Assembly: GCA_023432985.1 (NCBI GenBank)
Contig: JAEZEQ010000019.1
Span: 1 to 54,377, forward strand
Length of the DNA stretch: 54,377 nt
Direction of reading: 5' to 3'
Origin: Bacteroidota bacterium
GTDB lineage: Bacteria > Bacteroidota > Bacteroidia > CAIKAF01
Positions 18,607 to 25,639 of this stretch are shown piece after piece. Within the stretch, counting starts at the first letter, position 1, and the number at the start of each line of letters is the position of its first letter. Made by a program: the position numbers and the translations under genes. The notes beneath the pieces were generated by a model. That model worked only from the letters and a program-made list of their open reading frames with translations. It was not told the origin of the DNA and ran no database searches.

Positions 18607-18633
18607 AAGCTCAACTTTGGTTGGGCTTTTTTT
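18607..18633 (+). terminator. Terminator of small T9SS gene
   Basis: AAGCTCAAC (18607-18615), loop TTTG, GTTGGGCTT (18620-18628) with one U-G pair, then T run. It lies 27 bases after the stop. Confidence 0.85.
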
Positions 18634-18636
18634 GTT

Positions 18637-18720
18637 TGGGCGTGGGCAAAAGGCTATTTCCAATGCCACCGGCTTCCGGGCTTTTCGCGCAACAAGGTTG
18701 CTTGCTACAATCCCGCACGC
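18637..18720. repeat. GC-rich non-coding segment, possible dispersed repeat
   Basis: 84 bases beginning CGTGGGCAAAAGGCTATTTC at about 18641 are much richer in G and C than the AT-rich sequence on both sides and have no good reading frame. The phrases CTTCCGGGCTTTTCGCGC and GCTACAATCCCGCACGC remind me of an intergenic element found many times in Bacteroidota genomes. Only one copy is in the window, so repetition cannot be shown here. It sits between the terminators of converging units. Confidence 0.35.
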
Positions 18721-18765
18721 AAATTGAACGAACCATTTTCAATTAAAGCTTTTTATAAGTGCACA

Positions 18766-18797
18766 AAAAGAAGAGAGGACAAATATTTTGCCCTCTC
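18766..18797 (-). terminator. Terminator after gene remnant
   Basis: GAGAGGACAAA (18773-18783) and TTTGCCCTCTC (18787-18797) form an 11-base stem with a 3-base loop; the odd pair is G-U in minus-strand RNA, and a T-rich tail follows on that strand. It lies 39 bases after the stop at 18836. Confidence 0.75.
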
Positions 18798-18835
18798 CTA
18801 CTTATAAAATCGTTTTAAAATCGCCGTTTGAATCT

Positions 18836-19198
18836 CTATCTTAAAAGAGCAGAACCCAAAAAATACGCTTCTGTAGCCGAAGGTACGGCCAATTTAATCC
18901 AGCCATACTTTTCCTTTCCTTTATGTAATGACTTTATTCCCACATAAGCTGTTCGAGATTCCCATTTTACATAAACATAGTTTGTAGGATGAGGGGTATT
19001 GTTTACAATTTTAGCTAATACAGGAATTTCACTTTTATTCCCATAATTTTCCGTTTTATTAATCTCTTCTCCTTGTTCAAATAGTTTTACCGTATATGGA
19101 TTTTGGTAATAAATAGGCGGAGGATATAAAGCAACCTGAAACTGGTTTGTATCAGCGTTGACTAAATAAATTCTAATAAAACAAAAAAGCCGCTCCAA
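18836..19198 (-). pseudogene. 3' remnant of a gene without start codon
   Basis: The frame is 120 codons with no ATG or GTG anywhere; the only possible start is a TTG inside the stem of the frr terminator. From about residue 15 the sequence looks like real protein (VNADTNQFQVALYPPPIYYQ, then 'YVYVKWESRTAYVGIKS'), beta-rich and ending 'EAYFLGSALLR'. It has its own terminator downstream. The simplest reading is the C-terminal part of an exported protein whose 5' end was deleted, joining it to the end of frr. A non-canonical start is the alternative. I do not recognise the family. Confidence 0.5.
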
Positions 19199-19210
19199 AA
19201 CTGGAACGGC
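19183..19210 (-). terminator. Terminator of frr
   Basis: GCCGCTCCA (19189-19197), loop AAAC, TGGAACGGC (19202-19210), one U-G pair in minus-strand RNA, then six T on that strand at 19188-19183. It lies 25 bases after the frr stop and overlaps the 5' edge of the remnant frame. Confidence 0.85.
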
Positions 19211-19234
19211 TAAAATAACCTGAGTATAAAAAAA

Positions 19235-19795
19235 TTATACAGTCATAATTTCCTTTTCTTTATTCGTCAATATCTCTTCTACGCGTGCAGACATTTTATC
19301 TGTGATTTGTTGAATTTTGCTTTCAGCATTTTTGGCTTCATCTTCCGCCAATCCGTCCTTCTGCAATTTTTTTATCTTCTCGTTCGCATCACGGCGTCCG
19401 TTACGAATAGCCACTTTGGCATCTTCGCCCATACTTTTGGCCAATTTCAAAAGATCTCTCCGACGCTCTTCCGTAAGCGGTGGCAAATTAATTCGTATTA
19501 TTTCGCCATCATTACCCGGATTAAGTCCGAGATTTGAATTAATAATAGCTGTTTCAATAGCCTTGAGGGTAGATTTATCCCAGGGTTGCACCACCAGGGT
19601 ACGGGCATCCGGGGTAGAAATATTGGCTACACTACTCAGACCCATCATACTGCCATAGGCTTCAACCATAACCGAATCGAGTAAGGCCGTATTGGCTTTA
19701 CCGGTACGCACACGCAGTAATTCATATTCCAAATGAGAAATAGATTTCTCCATTTGTTCGGTTGTTTCTTGATATATGGATTGTAAATCGCTCAT
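19235..19795 (-). CDS. frr: Ribosome recycling factor
   Basis: 186 residues, standard length. With EF-G it splits post-termination ribosomes in the cytoplasm. Conserved stretches: 'LRVRTGKANTALLD', 'LVVQPWDKSTLKAIE', 'AIINSNLGLNPGNDGEIIRI' region, 'LPPLTEERRRDLLKLAK' and 'VAIRNGRRDANEKIKKL', which cover the hinge between the three-helix bundle and the beta-alpha-beta domain. It follows pyrH by 57 bases, the usual gene order. A TATATTTG element in that gap suggests it also has its own promoter. A terminator follows. Confidence 0.98.
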   Translation of the reverse strand: MSDLQSIYQETTEQMEKSISHLEYELLRVRTGKANTALLDSVMVEAYGSMMGLSSVANISTPDARTLVVQPWDKSTLKAIETAIINSNLGLNPGNDGEIIRINLPPLTEERRRDLLKLAKSMGEDAKVAIRNGRRDANEKIKKLQKDGLAEDEAKNAESKIQQITDKMSARVEEILTNKEKEIMTV

Positions 19796-19813
19796 AGTCT
19801 AAAATTATTTTCA

Positions 19814-19821
19814 CAAATATA
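19814..19821 (-). promoter_or_regulatory. -7 element before frr
   Basis: TATATTTG on the minus strand, 18 bases before the frr ATG. The nearest TTG is 24 bases further upstream, longer than usual, so the promoter may be weak. Confidence 0.4.
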
Positions 19822-19852
19822 AACCTAGTTTTTATAATAAAAACACAAAAAA

Positions 19853-20560
19853 TTAAGCATTCACAAGGGTACCTATATCATCGCCTTGCACAATTGAGAG
19901 CAAAGTTCCGCTTTGGTTGATATCAAATACAATGATGGGTAAATTATTCTCTTTGCAAAGGGTGAATGCCGTCATATCCATAACATTGAGATTTTTCTCA
20001 TACACTTCGGCAAAACTAATGCGGTTATAGCGCACAGCATCAGCGTTTTTGCGAGGATCGGCGGAATAAATCCCATCCACCTTAGTGCCTTTCAAAATCA
20101 CATCAGCTTGAATTTCTATGGCTCGTAATGCTCCGGCCGTATCGGTTGTGAAATATGGATTTCCTGTACCTGCACCGAAGATAACCACGCGACCTTTTTC
20201 TAAATGGCGTATAGCTCTACGGCGAATAAAAGGTTCAGCTACTTCTTTCATTTCAATAGCCGATAATAATCGCGATGGCACACCATGATTTTCGAGTGCA
20301 GATTGCAAAGCCATAGAATTAATAACTGTGGCCAGCATACCCATATAATCGCCTTGCACGCGATCGATTCCACCTTCCTCAGCCTGAATGCCTCGATAAA
20401 TATTTCCGCCACCTATAACAATAGCTACTTCTACACCGCGATCTACCACTTTCTTGATTTCCTCGGCATAATGGGTGAGAATTTTGGAGTCAATTCCATA
20501 ATGTTGATCTCCCATCAAGGCCTCTCCGCTAAGTTTCAGTAAAATCCTTTTAAATTTCAT
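19853..20560 (-). CDS. pyrH: UMP kinase
   Basis: 235 residues, usual for the bacterial hexameric UMP kinase of the amino-acid kinase fold, making UDP from UMP and ATP. Motifs: 'RILLKLSGEALMG' at the N-terminus, 'VAIVIGGGNIYRG', 'DYMGMLATVINSMAL', 'GRVVIFGAGTGNPYFTTD' and 'KVDGIYSADP'. The terminator of tsf lies just upstream, and a TATTTTTG element ends four bases before the ATG, so it may be transcribed separately, possibly leaderless. frr follows in the same direction. Confidence 0.97.
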   Translation of the reverse strand: MKFKRILLKLSGEALMGDQHYGIDSKILTHYAEEIKKVVDRGVEVAIVIGGGNIYRGIQAEEGGIDRVQGDYMGMLATVINSMALQSALENHGVPSRLLSAIEMKEVAEPFIRRRAIRHLEKGRVVIFGAGTGNPYFTTDTAGALRAIEIQADVILKGTKVDGIYSADPRKNADAVRYNRISFAEVYEKNLNVMDMTAFTLCKENNLPIIVFDINQSGTLLSIVQGDDIGTLVNA

Positions 20561-20580
20561 AGGACAAAAATAAGTAAAAC

Positions 20581-20609
20581 AAAAAAAAAGAGAGAATTTC
20601 TTCTCTCTT
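20581..20609 (-). terminator. Terminator after tsf
   Basis: AAGAGAGAA (20588-20596), loop TTTC, TTCTCTCTT (20601-20609), followed on the minus strand by seven T. It lies 20 bases after the tsf stop. Confidence 0.8.
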
Positions 20610-20629
20610 AAATAAAATTTAGATTGCCA

Positions 20630-21466
20630 TTAAGACAATGCATATCTTTTAAATGCAGTCACCGTAAGGTCTTTATCGGCAGACTGTACATATTGAGCAA
20701 CACTTTTCTTAGAATCTTTGATAAATTCTTGATTCAACAAAGTATTTTCTTTGTAGAATTTCTCCAATTTACCTTTTGCAATCATTTCGATTTTATCTTC
20801 CGGTTTTCCTTCTTTACGAAGAATTTCCTTAGCAATTTCGATTTCTTTCTCAACCACATCAGAAGGCACATCTGCTTTATCTAAAGCTACAGGAGCCATA
20901 GCAGCAGCTTGCATTGCCACATCTTTAGCGATTGTTTCGATTCCGTCGGTCGATTTATTGAAACCCACCAAAGAAACTACGCGATTACCCGGGTGATTAT
21001 AAGCCATAACATAAGCTGCTTCAATTTTCTCGAAACAAGCTACTTCAATTTTCTCTCCGATTTTACCAACCATAGATGTAATATGATCAGCAATAGAAAG
21101 TCCGTCTATTTGTTTGGCAAGCAATTCTTCTTTAGAAGCCGGGAAATCGTTGATAGCTATATCGGCAACTTTTTCGGCGAATGCAACGAAATCGGCATTT
21201 TTACCTACGAAATCGGTTTCACAATTCAATGAAACAACGATACCTTTAGTAGCTGCTGCATTGGTTTTACCAACAGCATAACCTTCGGTTGTTTCGCGAT
21301 CGCTACGTTTATCGGCTACTTTTTGACCTTTTTTACGAAGGATTTCAACCGCTTTTTCGAAATCACCTCCGGCTTCAGTAAGGGCTGCTTTACAGTCCAT
21401 CATACCCGCACCGGTTTGTTGACGAAGTTTATTTACTTCTGAAGCAGAAATGGCAACAGTAGACAT
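20630..21466 (-). CDS. tsf: Elongation factor Ts
   Basis: 278 residues. Nucleotide exchange factor for EF-Tu. The N-terminal UBA-like helix has 'VNKLRQQTGAGMMDCKAAL' and 'ALTEAGGDFEKAVEILRKKG'; the core has 'LNCETDFVGKNADFVAFA', whose 'TDFV' inserts near the Mg site of EF-Tu, and 'MQAAAMAPVAL'. It is the last gene of rplM-rpsI-rpsB-tsf, 30 bases after rpsB, with a terminator behind it. Confidence 0.98.
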   Translation of the reverse strand: MSTVAISASEVNKLRQQTGAGMMDCKAALTEAGGDFEKAVEILRKKGQKVADKRSDRETTEGYAVGKTNAAATKGIVVSLNCETDFVGKNADFVAFAEKVADIAINDFPASKEELLAKQIDGLSIADHITSMVGKIGEKIEVACFEKIEAAYVMAYNHPGNRVVSLVGFNKSTDGIETIAKDVAMQAAAMAPVALDKADVPSDVVEKEIEIAKEILRKEGKPEDKIEMIAKGKLEKFYKENTLLNQEFIKDSKKSVAQYVQSADKDLTVTAFKRYALS

Positions 21467-21496
21467 AATATTTTAAATTTTAAAAGTTAAAAACAA

Positions 21497-22267
21497 TTAG
21501 GCTTTTTCTTCCTCGTTCGAAGCAGATTCCTTAGCATCCGTAGTAGCTTCTACTTCATCTTTCGCTGCTTCTTTATCCATTTTGCGATCATTAAGTCCGT
21601 CCACTATAGACTGACAAACCACATCAAGAATTAGAGAAATAGATTTTGCAGCATCATCATTAGCAGGAATTGCATAATCCACTTCATTGGGATTAGAATT
21701 CGTATCTACAATTCCGAAAATAGGAATATTCAAACGATGTGCTTCAGCAATAGCGATATGTTCTTTCTTAATATCCACTACAAACACAGCTGCAGGGGTA
21801 CGAACCATATCGGCAATACTTCCGAAATCTTTTTCCAATTTAGCACGGGTACGACTAACCATTAATCTTTCTTTTTTAGACAAGGTATTGATCGTTCCGC
21901 TTGAAATCATCTCATCGATTTGAGCCATTTTTTTAACGGCTTTACGAATTGTGATAAAATTGGTCAACATACCACCGGGCCAACGCTCGGTAACATAAGG
22001 CATATTGATTTTACCCACTTTCTCAGCGATGATATCTTGCGCTTGTTTTTTTGTTCCTACAAACAAAATCTTTTTACCGCTTTTAGCGATACGGTTCAAT
22101 TGCTCGCATGCCTCATCCAGTTTCACTACAGTCTTGTTCAGATCTATAATGTGAATGCCATTCTTCTCCATAAAAATATAAGGAGCCATAGCGGGATTCC
22201 ACTTTCTCTTAAGGTGTCCGAAATGTACACCTGCATCGAGCAATTCTTCTACAGTAACTTTTGCCAT
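21497..22267 (-). CDS. rpsB: 30S ribosomal protein S2
   Basis: 256 residues. 'LLDAGVHFGHLKRKWNPAM' at the N-terminus, 'ILFVGTKKQAQDII', 'RWPGGMLTNFITIRKAVKKM' region and 'PAAVFVVDIKKEHIAIAEA' identify S2. The last 30 residues are an acidic Ala/Glu-rich tail ('EVEATTDAKESASNEEEKA'), common in Bacteroidota S2. Part of the translation operon between rpsI and tsf. Confidence 0.98.
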   Translation of the reverse strand: MAKVTVEELLDAGVHFGHLKRKWNPAMAPYIFMEKNGIHIIDLNKTVVKLDEACEQLNRIAKSGKKILFVGTKKQAQDIIAEKVGKINMPYVTERWPGGMLTNFITIRKAVKKMAQIDEMISSGTINTLSKKERLMVSRTRAKLEKDFGSIADMVRTPAAVFVVDIKKEHIAIAEAHRLNIPIFGIVDTNSNPNEVDYAIPANDDAAKSISLILDVVCQSIVDGLNDRKMDKEAAKDEVEATTDAKESASNEEEKA

Positions 22268-22291
22268 AATATAGTAAATCGAATAAAAAGA

Positions 22292-22681
22292 TTAACGTTT
22301 GCTGAATTGGAATCTCTTTCTTGCTTTCTTGCGACCGAATTTCTTACGCTCCACCATACGGGGATCACGTGTAACCAGTCCTTGCTCGCGAAGAGAAGGT
22401 TTATATTCCGCATTCATTTCAACCAATATTTTAGAAATAGCCAAACGGGTAGCTTCTGCCTGTCCGTTAATTCCACCTCCAAATACATTCACACGAATAT
22501 CGTATTGATTGCGATCCTCACCTGTTAAGATAAAGGGCTGCTGAATTTTATACTGTAGGATGTGGGTAGGAAAATACGAAACGTAAGGACGTCCGTTTAC
22601 CAAAACATCACCTTTACCCTTTGCTAAATAAACACGGGCAACTGAGGTTTTTCTTCTTCCGGATTGAGAATATCTTTCCAT
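22292..22681 (-). CDS. rpsI: 30S ribosomal protein S9
   Basis: 129 residues. 'GRRKTSVARVYLAKGKGDV' at the start, 'DIRVNVFGGGINGQAEATRL', and the basic tail 'KKFGRKKARKRFQFSKR' that reaches the P-site tRNA; the terminal Lys-Arg is kept. It lies nine bases after rplM, the nearly universal pairing. Confidence 0.98.
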   Translation of the reverse strand: MERYSQSGRRKTSVARVYLAKGKGDVLVNGRPYVSYFPTHILQYKIQQPFILTGEDRNQYDIRVNVFGGGINGQAEATRLAISKILVEMNAEYKPSLREQGLVTRDPRMVERKKFGRKKARKRFQFSKR

Positions 22682-22690
22682 GCTGAACTA

Positions 22691-23149
22691 TTACTTAATG
22701 TCTTTAATATTTATTTGTTTCGGAGTTTGCGCAGCATGTGGATGCTCTGCTCCCTTATAGATAAACAAATTGTTGGAATAAATTGCATCACCCAAACGAT
22801 TCTTTGGCAACATACCACGAATGGCACTTTCCAAAATCGCCTCAGGCTTACGTACCAACAATTGCTCAGGAGAAGCAAAACGCTGACCTCCCGGATAACC
22901 CGTATGACGCACGTATTGTTTTTCACTCACCTTATTGCCGGTAAAACGAACCTTCTCGGCATTGATGATTATCACCTTGTCGCCGGTATCGGCGTGTGGT
23001 GTAAATGTGGGCTTGTTCTTCCCACGAAGGATCTTCGCTACCTCTGATGCAAGGCGTCCTACTACTTGATTCTCGGCATCAATCAAAATCCATTCTTTTT
23101 TAACAGATTCTTTGGTCGCCGAAATTGTCTTATAACTCAGTGTATTCAC
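22691..23149 (-). CDS. rplM: 50S ribosomal protein L13
   Basis: 152 residues. 'EWILIDAENQVVGRLASEVA', 'PHADTGDKVIIINAEKVRFTG', 'HTGYPGG' and 'ESAIRGMLPKNRLG' are L13 landmarks. First gene of the operon; a strong promoter lies 50-80 bases upstream with a leader of about 45 bases, where autogenous control by L13 could act as in other bacteria, although no clear target structure is seen. Confidence 0.98.
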   Translation of the reverse strand: MNTLSYKTISATKESVKKEWILIDAENQVVGRLASEVAKILRGKNKPTFTPHADTGDKVIIINAEKVRFTGNKVSEKQYVRHTGYPGGQRFASPEQLLVRKPEAILESAIRGMLPKNRLGDAIYSNNLFIYKGAEHPHAAQTPKQINIKDIK

Positions 23150-23197
23150 GTCGAATTACTTTTTTTTGTTTATTGCTAAGTTCCCAATAAGGGGCTG

Positions 23198-23227
23198 CAA
23201 AGATATGAAAAAAAATTATATCCAAAA
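23198..23227 (-). promoter_or_regulatory. Promoter of the rplM-rpsI-rpsB-tsf operon
   Basis: TTTTG at 23227-23223 and TATCTTTG at 23205-23198 on the minus strand, 17 bases between them. The -7 matches the Bacteroidota consensus exactly, fitting a highly expressed operon. Confidence 0.7.
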
Positions 23228-23294
23228 CTTTTAACACAGAAATGTTAATCTCCTTTGCATTTTTTTTTCTTTTTGCCCCTTTTCATGCTGTTTC

Positions 23295-25418
23295 TTATTT
23301 CACTATTTCCATTTCTTCCAGCAACCAGTCTGCCTTCCCCCACGAATCTATAGTCCACAATACATATCGTATGTCGACCATAATATTTCTGCATTTCTCC
23401 GGATCAAACATTACATCGCTCATGGTACTCTCCCATGCCCGATCAAAATTTATTCCAACCAATTCGCCTTTTGCATTCAAAACCGGACTACCCGAATTTC
23501 CACCCGTGGTATGATTGCTTCCCAAAAATGAAACCGGCAAATTTCCATCTTCGGATGCATATGGCCCGAAATTTTTCTCTTTGTATAATTTCATCAATTC
23601 CGGCAATACATCAAATTCTTCATCTCCCGGCACATATTTCTCCAGTATTCCCTCCTGGTTGCTGAACGGACTATACCAAACGCCGTCCCTTGGCTCAAAA
23701 CCTTCCACTTTTCCATAGGTCAACCTTAAGGTGAAATTGGCATCCGGCCAGTAAGTGCGTGACTCGGGCAAATATTTCATCATAGCGCCCACAAATATGC
23801 GCATCCATTTCTCATTTTGTTCAGGATAATCCGCAATCGCCGGTCTTATCTTCAAAAACAACTCGTCATATACCTCTCCGGCAAATACGATAAAAGGATC
23901 TTTGGAATATTTCTTCCAGGCATTTTTGGGCAGCTTGGCAAAAAACTTTTCTGTTTTTTCTTTCGAACTAAATGCCGATTTTCCATATAATTCATCCGCT
24001 GCAGCCATCCAATTATCCCCATGTTTCGCTTGCATTGCTTTAACGGAATTCGGAATACGGGTTCCTGCATATTTTACAAATACCGGCATAATTTGGGCAA
24101 ATATTTTCTTATCCGTTGCCAGATCCATATTTGCAAAAAATGCATTTTTTCTCAATTTCTCGACCTCTGCATCCCATTTACCCTGTTCTTTTAAAATCGC
24201 TTCATTTTCCATTAACTGCTTATAGGCATATACATAACGGATCATTTCGGGACCACTGACTATAAGTTCGGTATATAAATCTGCAGCCGCATTGGCCTCT
24301 TTGTATTTCTCGTTTAAGTCCTTCAATTTATCTAATGCCTCTGCATATACAGATCCGGCCGGCACCTTACTCAAATATAAGGCTTCCCATGCCTCTTTTT
24401 TGGCTATGGCCTGTAGACGGGCCAATCCTTTACTTTCTCCAATCCACTTTTTATAGGCATTACTTATGCGCGCCTGTTTGGATGCATATTGAATTCGTAA
24501 AGCATCGCTGGAACGCATGGACGCATCGATTGCTTTCAAGGATGCTTCGCGCATGGCTATACGCATCGGATTTTGATCTTCGAGAATAAAGCGTACAGCG
24601 TGCGAACTGAGGTATTGACGCGTACTTCCCGGGAAACCGTATACCATGGTGAAATCATTTTCTTTTACACCTTTCAAGCTTATGGACAAGTGTTTTAATG
24701 GCTTATAGGGTTTATTGGCCGGATCATAAGCGGCGGGTTTATTCTGTGCATCTGCATAAACGCGGAATACAGCAAAATCGCCGGTATGTCTGGGCCACAT
24801 CCAATTGTCGGTATCCCCTCCAAATTTACCTATAGATCCCGGAGGAGCTAGAACCAAACGAACATCTTTAAAGGTTTCGGATACTTCTAATATATATTGA
24901 TTTCCATAATACAAAGCGGTTACTTCTGCAGCATAATGCGTTCCGGAAACAGCATCTTGCTCCAGCTTTTCTATTCGTTTTGCAATGCGATTTTCGCGAT
25001 CCGGATCATTATCTGCAATGCCGTCGAGAATTTCTTTGGTCACATCTTTCAGATATACGATACGCGTAGCGGTTACCCCCGCTGCCGGCAATTCTTCTTG
25101 TCTGCTCTTTGCAACAAATCCATATTTCAAATAATCTTTTTGTACGCTCGATAAATTGGCAATGGCCCCAAAACCACAATGGTGATTGGTAAATAATAAA
25201 CCTTGCGCACTTACCATTTCACTGGTACAACCTCCGCCGAAAATGAAAATGGCATCTTTCAGACTGGCCTGATTGGCCGAATAAATCTCTTCTGCCGAAA
25301 GCTGAAGTCCCTTCGCTTTCATATCCTGAATATTTAATGCATAGGGCAACCACATACCCTCTACCGCATAGATCAGATTCGTCAAACATAAAAATGCAAT
25401 CGAAAAAAGTAGCCTCAT
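23295..25418 (-). CDS. S46 family dipeptidyl-peptidase, DPP11 type
   Basis: 707 residues from the ATG at 25418. The longer frame to 25457 is rejected because the promoter -7 lies there and the signal peptide (MRLLFSIAFLCLTNLIYA) starts at 25418. The chymotrypsin-like triad is visible: H80 in 'TNHHCGFGA', D214 in 'RHTGDFAVFR' and S642 in 'GGNSGSPV'. R660 in 'NFDRAWES' lies 18 residues after the Ser, as R673 does after S655 in P. gingivalis DPP11; DPP7 has Gly there. It should therefore release dipeptides from the N-terminus with Asp or Glu in second place, in the periplasm. Single-gene unit with its own promoter. Confidence 0.92.
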   Translation of the reverse strand: MRLLFSIAFLCLTNLIYAVEGMWLPYALNIQDMKAKGLQLSAEEIYSANQASLKDAIFIFGGGCTSEMVSAQGLLFTNHHCGFGAIANLSSVQKDYLKYGFVAKSRQEELPAAGVTATRIVYLKDVTKEILDGIADNDPDRENRIAKRIEKLEQDAVSGTHYAAEVTALYYGNQYILEVSETFKDVRLVLAPPGSIGKFGGDTDNWMWPRHTGDFAVFRVYADAQNKPAAYDPANKPYKPLKHLSISLKGVKENDFTMVYGFPGSTRQYLSSHAVRFILEDQNPMRIAMREASLKAIDASMRSSDALRIQYASKQARISNAYKKWIGESKGLARLQAIAKKEAWEALYLSKVPAGSVYAEALDKLKDLNEKYKEANAAADLYTELIVSGPEMIRYVYAYKQLMENEAILKEQGKWDAEVEKLRKNAFFANMDLATDKKIFAQIMPVFVKYAGTRIPNSVKAMQAKHGDNWMAAADELYGKSAFSSKEKTEKFFAKLPKNAWKKYSKDPFIVFAGEVYDELFLKIRPAIADYPEQNEKWMRIFVGAMMKYLPESRTYWPDANFTLRLTYGKVEGFEPRDGVWYSPFSNQEGILEKYVPGDEEFDVLPELMKLYKEKNFGPYASEDGNLPVSFLGSNHTTGGNSGSPVLNAKGELVGINFDRAWESTMSDVMFDPEKCRNIMVDIRYVLWTIDSWGKADWLLEEMEIVK

Positions 25419-25454
25419 GAAGTAATGTTTTAAATTTTTATAAATCAAGCGGGA

Positions 25455-25483
25455 CAAAGGTATGCATTATGATTTATTAACAA
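25455..25483 (-). promoter_or_regulatory. Promoter of the S46 peptidase gene
   Basis: TTG at 25483-25481 (in TTTTG), 18-base spacer, TACCTTTG at 25462-25455 on the minus strand, 36 bases before the ATG at 25418. Confidence 0.7.
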
Positions 25484-25639
25484 AATAAATCGAATCTCAT
25501 GTAAGAAAGTGCCGCTTTTTGGAAAAGGGATTACATAATGGTAAACTTAAATTGCGCCTTAATTCATATTAAGCAACGTCCTTTGGGCAAAGTTTTAAAA
25601 CCTGGTAATTTTTTATTTGAATATACTTTACTCACATCT

